From contig PBTU01000006.1 of NCBI GenBank assembly GCA_002729295.1, forward strand, positions 1 through 8,235: a stretch of 8,235 bases of DNA, in the 5' to 3' direction. Source of the DNA: Verrucomicrobiales bacterium (lineage in GTDB: Bacteria > Verrucomicrobiota > Verrucomicrobiia > Verrucomicrobiales > Akkermansiaceae). This document shows positions 1-6,755 of this stretch, piece by piece. The notes under the pieces are model-generated. The model was not told the origin of the DNA. It did no database searches and worked only from the letters and a program-made list of their open reading frames with translations. The stretch's first letter is position 1, and every line of letters begins with the position of its first letter. The position numbers and the translations under genes are program-made.

Positions 1-158
1 CTGCGAGTCTGGATGCCTTTAAAAGGTGGGCTGTCGGAGGCAGGAAGAAGACCCCCTTCAAAGGCAAGTCGAGAGAGAATACTCAGAAATACCAGTTGAG
101 TGACATCGAGCGGAGTATCGCTTATTGTAAGAAGATCGGTCTTGGTAAGAGGAAATGA
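1..158 (+). CDS. C-terminal end of an unrecognised protein (5' end outside the window)
   Basis: The frame whose first full codon begins at position 3 is open from the window edge to a TGA at 156-158. It encodes 51 residues that look like real protein: a basic stretch (RKKTPFKGKSREN), then a probable helix (LSDIERSIAYCKKIGLG) and a lysine/arginine-rich end (GKRK). The other two forward frames stop early, at about 20 and 97. The stop overlaps the ATG of the next gene as ATGA (155-158), the usual sign of a translationally coupled pair in one operon. This gene may therefore have worked with the peroxidase-like gene that follows, which is now broken. I do not recognise the family from this fragment and assign no function. 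No signal or membrane segment is visible in this part. Confidence 0.6.
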   Translation, partial: ASLDAFKRWAVGGRKKTPFKGKSRENTQKYQLSDIERSIAYCKKIGLGKRK

Positions 159-617
159 AATGGTTTGCGTTCGTCATGATGGTCGTCGGGTGTCTTGCCC
201 CGGCGGAGGAGGTCTCTCCGGTGGTGATTGGGCGGAAGATTTTCATGGATACCAGTTTGTCCCATCCGGTCGGGCAGGGATGTGTTTTCTGTCATGATCC
301 GAAGGCGGCCTTCGCGGATTCGCGTCGGGTGACGCCGGGAGCGGTGAAATGGCGGAAAGCCCGACTTTCCCGAGACAGTGAATCACGACGATATGGGGGA
401 TTTAAAGCTGACGGGTCAGGAGCTTGATGACCTGGTGGCCCTGTTGCACACCTTTACCGATAAGAATCTTTTGGAGATGAAAGAGGGCGATGGGCTTCCA
501 AAGACACCGGAGGGAGTGCCTTCGACGGAGTCGCGGAGGGCCTTTCTCCAGAATCGGCCACGGCTCGTCGATCCCAAGGCGAAACAGCGGGTGTCGGAGG
601 AGAAGGTGGACGAATGA
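155..617 (+). pseudogene. Decayed di-haem cytochrome c peroxidase / MauG-family gene with internal deletion
   Basis: The first part (from ATG 155) encodes a signal-like N-terminus (MKWFAFVMMVVGCLAPAEE), then GRKIFMDTSLS, a c-type haem site CVFCH (residues 43-47, DNA 281-295) and DPKAAFADSRRVTPGAV. That is the usual opening of periplasmic di-haem peroxidases of the MauG/CcpA type. The sequence then jumps, at about 340-360, into another frame that encodes the typical C-terminus of the same family: PDFPETVNHDDMGDLKLT, then LDDLVALLHTFTDK, ending at TGA 615-617. Everything between is missing, including the second CxxCH and the body of the catalytic domain. About 150 of the 300 or more residues usual for the family remain. 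The first frame reads on to a stop at 425-427, and the C-terminal frame has an in-frame TGA at 345-347, so no single product can span both parts. Intact relatives use hydrogen peroxide, or oxidise a protein partner, in the periplasm. The start overlaps the upstream gene (ATGA) and an AAGAGGA sequence sits unusually close to it. No other start is possible in this frame because a TAA lies at 146-148. A sequencing error cannot explain the loss, since a large piece is absent. Confidence 0.8.
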
Positions 618-797
618 TTCTCGGGCTGCGGTCCCGCTCCATATCATCGGGCGATGCCTACTTTAGAGGGCGCGGCGTTGAGATTGTTAGGTTATTTTAT
701 GAGCTAAATCATTGGTGGAAGGGCATGTTGATCGATTTGAGGGAAAAATGACTTGTAGCGCCTGCATGTTTTAGATATCGGGAAAGGCGACATAGTT
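618..797. other. Non-coding gap before the PEP-CTERM gene
   Basis: No gene is supported here. A 17-codon reading frame from ATG 655 (MPTLEGAALRLLGYFMS) has no ribosome site and resembles nothing I know. The stretch becomes clearly AT-richer after about 680 (runs such as GTTATTTTATGAGC and GGGAAAAATGAC), as expected of a promoter region for the gene at 798. I could not find a -35/-10 pair with normal spacing. The nearest candidate is ATGACT at 748-753 with TAGATA at 772-777, a poor match whose predicted start would fall inside the ribosome site. There is no strong hairpin after the pseudogene. A small CGGG/CCCG inversion near 623-637 is too short to call a terminator. Confidence 0.5.
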
Positions 798-1466
798 ATG
801 AAAAACACAAAAACAATGATTTTAGGGGCCTTTGCAGGGTCTCTAATGACCGCTCAGGCCGCGGTAGTCTCTTGGGGTGCCGTTGGTTCAGGGATCCAGT
901 CTACCGATATTATCGAGACTGGAAGCCCTTATGCCGCTATTAATGGAGGTGCAGATCCGGCAAGTAGTTTCACGATCGGGACCAATCTCTTTACGGGCGG
1001 GGAATTTGCGGCTGCGCTAGCTGGCAATATAAGTAATGCTGTCGGTCCGTTTTACTCTCCGGCTACTCCTGGTCCTCTTGAGGCTGTCATGGACAGTCAC
1101 AGTTACATTTCGGGTGCGAATCCCAATGGAGTCGGCGTAATCGCTATACCGGTGACTGTAGGAAATGCCTACGACATCCAGTTCATTGGAGTTGGTGATG
1201 ATCGTACTTGCTGTGCAACCAGGGGTCAAAACGTTGCCGATTCCCTTGGAAACACCAGTGGAGATTTGATCCGTGGGACTGGTGATTGGGTCGTTGGAAA
1301 TTTTGTTGCAGACTCTGAGTTCCAGCAGTTCTTCGTGGCCGGTGCCATTGATCCAGGTCTCAGTGGTTTGGTCGTTCGCGATCTTGGTCCTGCTATTCCC
1401 GAGCCCGGTTCAGCTTTGCTTTCGCTGGTTGGACTTCTTGGATTGACCGCTCGCCGTCGCCGATAG
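798..1466 (+). CDS. Small secreted PEP-CTERM protein
   Basis: This is a complete 222-residue protein. Residues 1-22 form a signal peptide (MKNTKTMILGAFAGSLMTAQAA) with likely cleavage after AQA or QAA. Residues 23-195 are a glycine- and serine-rich, probably beta-sandwich domain. The tail (200-222) is a textbook PEP-CTERM signal: IPEPG, a hydrophobic stretch (SALLSLVGLLGLTA) and RRRR. In known systems this tail is recognised by an exosortase, which cleaves it and directs the protein to the envelope or extracellular matrix. No exosortase gene lies in the window. The central domain carries SHSY (100-103), DDRTCCATRGQ (134-144) and IDPGLS (184-189). The same landmarks appear in the same order at the N-terminus of the convergent CotH protein (1530-6677). 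C138 and C139 are the only cysteines. The start follows a weak ribosome site (GGAAAGG at 781-787, about 10 bases away). The gene stands alone on the plus strand and ends in a strong terminator. Its ligand and exact role are unknown. Confidence 0.9.
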   Translation: MKNTKTMILGAFAGSLMTAQAAVVSWGAVGSGIQSTDIIETGSPYAAINGGADPASSFTIGTNLFTGGEFAAALAGNISNAVGPFYSPATPGPLEAVMDSHSYISGANPNGVGVIAIPVTVGNAYDIQFIGVGDDRTCCATRGQNVADSLGNTSGDLIRGTGDWVVGNFVADSEFQQFFVAGAIDPGLSGLVVRDLGPAIPEPGSALLSLVGLLGLTARRRR

Positions 1467-1482
1467 CCTTTCCCATAATTTC

Positions 1483-1518
1483 AAACCGTGGTGCTGTGAA
1501 TGGCACCGCGGTTTTTTT
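1483..1518 (+). terminator. Rho-independent terminator of the PEP-CTERM gene
   Basis: A 12-bp stem (AAACCGTGGTGC at 1483-1494 with GCACCGCGGTTT at 1503-1514) has one T-G wobble and an 8-base loop. Seven T's follow at 1512-1518. It lies 17 bases after the stop of the gene at 798-1466 and 12 bases before the end of the convergent CotH gene. The stem could also stop transcription arriving on the minus strand, but on that side the tail is only TTTGAAATT, so termination there should be weaker. Confidence 0.92.
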
Positions 1519-1529
1519 ATGCCGTCGTT

Positions 1530-4500
1530 CTACTGCTGGGTTGCCATGAGTCTGACAAAGGCCTGGATCTTAATGCTCATGGGCGAGGCGCTGCGGTAGG
1601 AGACGGTGGCGGTGCCATCGAGGTTGTCGCTTTCGGAGAGGAAGACCAACTCGGTTTCGGTATCCCAGGTGACCAAGTCGTATGAGAGTTGTGGAATCAG
1701 GGTCACGGCATTTTGCGTGTAGAGGTTTCTCTCGAAGGTGATCACGTAATAGTCATCGGTCTCTTCGCCTACGGTGAGTGGGGTGGAGGAGGCGTCGATT
1801 TTTGTCTGCGCATCCCCAAAGAGGAGGTCGCTGGTTCCGAGGGCGTATTCGAAAAGGGCGGAATAGCGATCGCCGTCACTGTCTGCGGTGCTGTCACCGA
1901 CAAAGCCGGCTTCGGTTTCTGATCCCGGAGCTCCATTGGAATTGTTGGAGCCGATCCAACTGGTAGCGAGGCCGTGATCCGGGATGGGTAATGCCGGGGA
2001 TTTCAGCACGAGGGTAAACGAACTGCCGTCGGCGAGAGGCCAGGGGAGATCGTCGTCGTAGGTGAAGTTGTGGATGGCGATATCATTGGCATCGAGGAGG
2101 AGGAGTTGTTCGCCCTCGTTGGCGAGGCGTCCGCTGTAGTCATTGCTGCCGAGAACATCGTTGGCGATATTGATAGTGCCTGAGAGTCCGGGATAGCGGG
2201 CGTCGAAGGCGGCTTTATTTTTCACTAGAACCAGACGTCCTCCGGGAGCAATCAGGGTGTTGTCGGCGAAGGCGAAGGTGATGCCGATGGTAAAGCGGAC
2301 ATTGGTTAGATCGATGGTCGACGTGCTGACGTTCATGAGTTCGATAAACTCGTAGTCATCGCGATCGGTCGAGATTACCAGTTCTCCTGGAGTGGAGGGC
2401 TCACCGGGATGATAGTTTATTTCGGAGATGACCAGATTGCTCGCGTCAGCTGGCACGGTATCCGGAGTGAAGAATGCGGTATTGAGGGCACTCCATTCTC
2501 CGGTGGCGCTATTGTGAGAACGAGAGAAGAGCCAGCCGGGTTCGGTGAGAGAGAGAGGGTCTGATGAGTGGGTGTCACCACCGCCCACGCCGGGAGGGAA
2601 GCCGGTGAGGTCGAGATCGAAGCTGATGTCCGAACTGCCAGAGGAGGCTTGGTGAATTTCGACGGCAATAGTGTTGGTGCCGCTGACGAAGGTGTTAGGA
2701 GACAAGTTGATTGAATCTGTGTCGTTATCATCACTGGTAGTTCCAGCGTATTCATCGAAGGAGGGATTGTTTCCCAGGTTCTGACCATCGACGCGGTTAC
2801 CGTTGACGTAGACGACAATGCCATCGTCGTAGACATAATTTAGAGTGAAGCTTTCAAAGGCGGAAGGGTCGCTGATATCGATGGTGGTGCGGAAGTAGGT
2901 GGTGGCATTTTTTTGATCTCCATTTGTGCCAGGATCGACATCGATGAAATCGACCTCGGTGGTTTCATCACCATCACCATATCCCAAGGGAGAAGCTCCG
3001 GAATCCCATGAGGCATCGTTGAATCCTACTCCCCGCCAGGCGGTGCCTTGGTCGGAACCGTCGTCGAGGTAGCTCCAGGTGTGGCCGCTTTCAATATAGC
3101 GGGTAGTGGTGGGACCACCGACTCCGCCGCCGTCACCCAAGGTGACCAAAGTGGCAGAGGGACTAATTCCTCCGCCGACAAGGCGTGGGTCGAGGGAGTT
3201 TGCGTAGTCGGTGAGGTCGTTGTCACCATCTCCGAAGATGTAGTAGACTTTGTCTATGGTGTTTGCGGTGATGAAGGAAGGACCGGAGCCGGCAGGGATA
3301 GAGCCGCCATGCTGACTGTAGGTCGGTGCGGCAAGATCAGGGTAGAGGTTGGCCGAGCGGAGGCTGCTTAAGAAGAGATCCGGCCGGTCGGGGAACCAGT
3401 CACTGACGATGCGATTGTATTCGCCCTCCCAGTCGCTGAGGGAGCGGTTGCCGCCATGTTGATCTCCCCAGCGTGCCGCTTCGGGGTTGAGGATGCTCCG
3501 GTGATCGGCGGTGACTTCTTGGTAGCGGGCCAGGGCCGCGGCGGGAGTGAGAGGGCCGTTGTTGAAAAAGGCGCGGTGGACCCGGTCACCGAAGCGGAGC
3601 CGGAATTCCGGGCTGTCTTGTAGTCGGTCGTTGGCGGCGGCGATGCCGCTGTAGTTGGTAATGCGGTTGTAGTTTGTGTTGGAACGAAGGAAGAGGGACC
3701 ATTCGGAATCCCACATGAAGTACTTGTAGCCGTGACGCGGAGCCTGGGACTGAATACCGCCGTAGTAGTTTTTGTTAGGCCAGTCGCTGTTGCCACCATA
3801 CCAATTGGTGATGAAGTAATCGGCATTGTTGGAAGGATCGCACCAGACGGGGAAGCTGGCATTGCGGGTGCCGTCGGGATTAAATCCGCAGGCTTTTAAG
3901 AAAGCGGCGTCGCGTTGAACGTCGGTGCCGGAAATTTCATCGACGGCAGAGCGGAGGCTGTTCCAGTTATTGAGATTGGTAGAGCTGTTAATGGGAGTGC
4001 CTGAATTTTGACCTTCCCATTCTTCGCGGACGGCATCTTCGATATAGCTTTCGGCGAAGCTTGAATCGGGACGCTCGACGACGTTGTAGAGGCCCCAATA
4101 TACGCCGTTGATGTAGAGGTGAAGGTAGCGGCCGTGGGGGGCCGGTTGGCCGAGGGCGAGCTGGGTGCGGCGGCCAAATTCATCGCGGGCGTATTGTGGT
4201 TGGCTTCCTGCGCCGGACCATTGCCAGCCGTCGTTTGATTCCATACGGAAAACGAGAGTTTGGAATTCCCGGGCGACTCCGGGTTCGGTACCGAAGAGAG
4301 GGAACTTGAGCGATCCAGAACCGTCGGTGGGTTGGTTGCTGGTGCCGTATTCCGATTTAAAGAGGACGCGGAAGGACTTCTTGCGAGTGAGGCCGAAGCT
4401 GCGGAAGGCGCCGCCTTGGATTCTGATGGCGCAGTTTTGTTGGAAGTTGCTGTCTCCGGTAGGGTCGTCGGGATCAACGAGTTCGAGAGATGTTTTGCGC

Positions 4501-6677
4501 TCCCAGGAGGAGCCGGATGAACCAGGATTGGAGTAGATCCCGGAGGAGCCGAACATGTCGTCAACATCCATCGCGATCGAAAGGCTGGGGACAGTGGTGA
4601 GGTCATCCTCCATGGTGGGGTGTGTAGCGGGGTTGGCATTGGAATTGTTGTTCATGCCGTAGTAGGAGCCCTGTCCGCCCCAGCTTGAGGGCAGACCGTA
4701 GAGGCTCTGCGTGTTGGCGTTCGTTTGATCGAGCACCGTGCTGGGGATGATGTAGGTGTGGGTGTCGGTGTTAGTTGAGACGTAGCCGGAGCGATAGCCG
4801 ATGGCCTTGACGGCCATGGTGCGATTGACCGTGATCGGTCCGGTGTAAATTGTGCCGCTGGTTTCGCTGGGCCAGCTTCCGTCGGTAGTGTAACGGATGG
4901 AGGCGCCGGGAGTGGCGGTTGAGATGGTGAGTGAGAAGGGGCTTCCGAAAATTCCGCGGGAGACGCTGAAGTTGGTGTCGGCAACAAATCCCGAGACGCC
5001 ATTTCCGCTTGCGTTGGAGCCATCAGGAGTGGGGTTGAGAAGAAAGCCCACCTGAAGAGGATCGCCGAAGAAGCCATAAGAGATGTTTCCTTTTTGGTCG
5101 GGATAGTCCGTGGTCGCGCTACCGAATTCCGAAAGGACGGTGGTGCCATCCGGGCTGACGAGAGCAAGGTATTCCCCATTGGCGGAGAGTTTGAAGCTGG
5201 TATGGAGTTCGTCGCCATTGGTGGGGCGGCGATCCTTACCTGAGGCGAAGATGAGAAGGTAGCCGTTCCCGGAAATCGAGACGTTTGGGAATTGCCACTT
5301 GGTGAGCTGGTCCGGATCATCGGTGAGGTAGTATCCATTGAGGCTGATCGATCCTCCGTCGGGATTGTGAAGTTCGACCCAGTCCGAGGTTTCGCCATCT
5401 TCGTCCTGAAAGCTGGAGGCGTTGGGGTTGGCGAGGAATTCGTTAATGCGAAGTGAGTTTCCCACGACGGTGAGCGAGAAGGTTTGCTCGATAGACAGCC
5501 CGGAGAGATCGGTACTGCGGACGCGGAAATTGAGAGTAGAACCGAGGCCGGGTAAGGCGGCGGCGGTTTGGAGGGTGTTACCGGAGATCGTGAAGGAGGC
5601 ATTGTCGGTATCCCCTGCACCGGAGACAAGCTGATAGCTATGAGCGTCGGCGGTATTGGGGTCCTCGGTGGCGAGGTCGGCGATGGTTGATCCGGAAGGA
5701 GTGCCGAGGAGAACGGTATTTGAGGGGAAGGAGAGTGCGGTGGGCGCCATGGCCGCCTCGACACTGAGGGTGAACGTTTTCTCGTAAGTAAGAGTGTCGG
5801 CGTCAGTCGTGCGGAGACGGATCGAGTAGCTCGCACCGAAGCTACCGAGAGCGGAATCAGCACGGAGCTCATCACCGTTGGCGATGGTGAAGAGGTTGTT
5901 GTCGGGGAAGTTTCCGGTGTCGACGAAGCTATAGGTGTGGTTATTGTCACCGTTGGGGTCGGAAGTAGTTAGCGTTCCGACGACGGTGCCCGCGGCAGAG
6001 TCTGGTGCGAGGTCGGTATTGCTCAGTGCGATATCGGTGGGCGGCTGAGGAGTTGGTGGTGCGGTGGCGCGGAGAATGTAGGCGCTGAGGCCGGGATCCA
6101 CTCCGTTGTTGACTCCGCCGAGGAGGTTGATCGTTTGGGTGGTGCCGCCGGCCGTAAAGGTCCCGATGACCGAGCCTACTCCGCTGCGGGAGAAATCGTC
6201 GCTGATATTCTCGGGTGATTCGTCGTCGCCTGCCCGTTGATTCCGGGAGGAACAACAGCCACGGGTGTCAGCTGCTCCAATGAGTTGAATTTGATAGTCT
6301 GCACCTCCGGTGAGTCCGGTAAGTTGGAAAGTCCATCCACCTCCAGCATAGGAGTGGCTGTTGAGGACGGTGTTGAGTTGGGAATTGCCAGAGTCGCCTC
6401 CTCCTCCAGTGAAAAAAGTTCCCGTGCTGGTATTGCTGGGAGCGATTGCCTCGGCTGCAAAGAGGATGTTTTCTCCACCGATGTTTACGGTTGTGCTGTC
6501 TCCACCGCTTGTCGCGTTGACTGCTCTTACGAGAGTTCCGTTGGTATCCACCTGATTGGCATTGGTAAGATTGAAGGTGGGTTGCCAGGCGATTTCAGCA
6601 GCAGATAGTAATAAGGCGCTGTAGTTCAAAGAGGTGATTAGAACCAGTGAAAGGTGGCGCGGATGGAGTTTTTTCAT
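1530..6677 (-). CDS. Giant secreted CotH-kinase-like protein with lamin-tail, chitobiase-like and cadherin-like domains
   Basis: This 1715-residue protein has a signal peptide at residues 1 to about 27 (basic MKKLHPRH, then a hydrophobic core to LLLSAA). Domains in order: a Cys-Cys domain shared with the PEP-CTERM neighbour (28-204; SHSY 107-110, DTRGCCSSR 137-145, VDPGLS 193-198); two cadherin-like repeats (about 212-308 and 310-405); a lamin-tail domain (407-536, RINEFLANP...DWVELHNP); a chitobiase/hexosaminidase C-terminal-like domain (566-644, IRYTTDGSWPS); a CotH kinase-like domain (about 690-1110); a degenerate second chitobiase-like repeat (1117-1177); a jelly-roll domain (about 1190-1360, TYFRTTIDISD, DDGIVVYVNGNRV); a second lamin-tail domain (1412-1585, LVISEINYHP); and an end region with a calcium-loop-like DSDGD (1599-1603). 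CotH hallmarks are IRIQGG (751-756), KKSFR (766-770), NGVYWGLYNVVERPD (857-871) and MWDSEWSL (988-995). Bacillus CotH is an atypical protein kinase of the spore coat. By analogy K766/K767 and D990 may bind nucleotide and metal, but activity is unproven here. There is no PEP-CTERM tail. No Shine-Dalgarno precedes the ATG, and a terminator-like hairpin ends 15 bases upstream. The start is chosen for its signal peptide; the next Met is residue 310. Confidence 0.93.
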   Translation of the reverse strand: MKKLHPRHLSLVLITSLNYSALLLSAAEIAWQPTFNLTNANQVDTNGTLVRAVNATSGGDSTTVNIGGENILFAAEAIAPSNTSTGTFFTGGGGDSGNSQLNTVLNSHSYAGGGWTFQLTGLTGGADYQIQLIGAADTRGCCSSRNQRAGDDESPENISDDFSRSGVGSVIGTFTAGGTTQTINLLGGVNNGVDPGLSAYILRATAPPTPQPPTDIALSNTDLAPDSAAGTVVGTLTTSDPNGDNNHTYSFVDTGNFPDNNLFTIANGDELRADSALGSFGASYSIRLRTTDADTLTYEKTFTLSVEAAMAPTALSFPSNTVLLGTPSGSTIADLATEDPNTADAHSYQLVSGAGDTDNASFTISGNTLQTAAALPGLGSTLNFRVRSTDLSGLSIEQTFSLTVVGNSLRINEFLANPNASSFQDEDGETSDWVELHNPDGGSISLNGYYLTDDPDQLTKWQFPNVSISGNGYLLIFASGKDRRPTNGDELHTSFKLSANGEYLALVSPDGTTVLSEFGSATTDYPDQKGNISYGFFGDPLQVGFLLNPTPDGSNASGNGVSGFVADTNFSVSRGIFGSPFSLTISTATPGASIRYTTDGSWPSETSGTIYTGPITVNRTMAVKAIGYRSGYVSTNTDTHTYIIPSTVLDQTNANTQSLYGLPSSWGGQGSYYGMNNNSNANPATHPTMEDDLTTVPSLSIAMDVDDMFGSSGIYSNPGSSGSSWERKTSLELVDPDDPTGDSNFQQNCAIRIQGGAFRSFGLTRKKSFRVLFKSEYGTSNQPTDGSGSLKFPLFGTEPGVAREFQTLVFRMESNDGWQWSGAGSQPQYARDEFGRRTQLALGQPAPHGRYLHLYINGVYWGLYNVVERPDSSFAESYIEDAVREEWEGQNSGTPINSSTNLNNWNSLRSAVDEISGTDVQRDAAFLKACGFNPDGTRNASFPVWCDPSNNADYFITNWYGGNSDWPNKNYYGGIQSQAPRHGYKYFMWDSEWSLFLRSNTNYNRITNYSGIAAANDRLQDSPEFRLRFGDRVHRAFFNNGPLTPAAALARYQEVTADHRSILNPEAARWGDQHGGNRSLSDWEGEYNRIVSDWFPDRPDLFLSSLRSANLYPDLAAPTYSQHGGSIPAGSGPSFITANTIDKVYYIFGDGDNDLTDYANSLDPRLVGGGISPSATLVTLGDGGGVGGPTTTRYIESGHTWSYLDDGSDQGTAWRGVGFNDASWDSGASPLGYGDGDETTEVDFIDVDPGTNGDQKNATTYFRTTIDISDPSAFESFTLNYVYDDGIVVYVNGNRVDGQNLGNNPSFDEYAGTTSDDNDTDSINLSPNTFVSGTNTIAVEIHQASSGSSDISFDLDLTGFPPGVGGGDTHSSDPLSLTEPGWLFSRSHNSATGEWSALNTAFFTPDTVPADASNLVISEINYHPGEPSTPGELVISTDRDDYEFIELMNVSTSTIDLTNVRFTIGITFAFADNTLIAPGGRLVLVKNKAAFDARYPGLSGTINIANDVLGSNDYSGRLANEGEQLLLLDANDIAIHNFTYDDDLPWPLADGSSFTLVLKSPALPIPDHGLATSWIGSNNSNGAPGSETEAGFVGDSTADSDGDRYSALFEYALGTSDLLFGDAQTKIDASSTPLTVGEETDDYYVITFERNLYTQNAVTLIPQLSYDLVTWDTETELVFLSESDNLDGTATVSYRSASPMSIKIQAFVRLMATQQ

Positions 6678-6683
6678 GATGGC

Positions 6684-6721
6684 AAAAGAGAAAATCAGCC
6701 CTCTCTGGGAGAGGGCTGATT
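6684..6721 (-). terminator. Perfect hairpin with U-rich tail between the TSP3 and CotH genes
   Basis: On the minus strand a perfect 13-bp inverted repeat (AATCAGCCCTCTC, loop CCA, GAGAGGGCTGATT; plus coordinates 6693-6721) runs into TTTTCTCTTTT (6694 down to 6684). The stem, tight loop and U-rich tail fit a rho-independent terminator for the gene at 6756-8235, whose stop is 34 bases upstream. The structure also lies inside the 78-base gap before the CotH start and ends 15 bases from its ATG. It could therefore be a partial terminator in an operon, or a leader hairpin that controls the CotH gene. No promoter is apparent in the gap. Confidence 0.8.
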
Positions 6722-6755
6722 GGTTGATTTTGGAAAAAGGAGGTGAAAACCGAAA

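Noticed and set aside
748..777. Possible sigma-70 promoter ATGACT / TAGATA before the PEP-CTERM gene
   Set aside because: The boxes match poorly (4 of 6 and 3 of 6), and the predicted start would cut into the ribosome site, leaving almost no leader.
4652..5950. A 432-codon open frame on the minus strand, plus shorter ones at 3896-4639, 3368-3862 and 2417-2836
   Set aside because: They lie inside the CotH gene in a shifted frame, consist largely of Ser, Pro and Thr, and show no domain or ribosome site. They are by-products of the codon use of the real gene.
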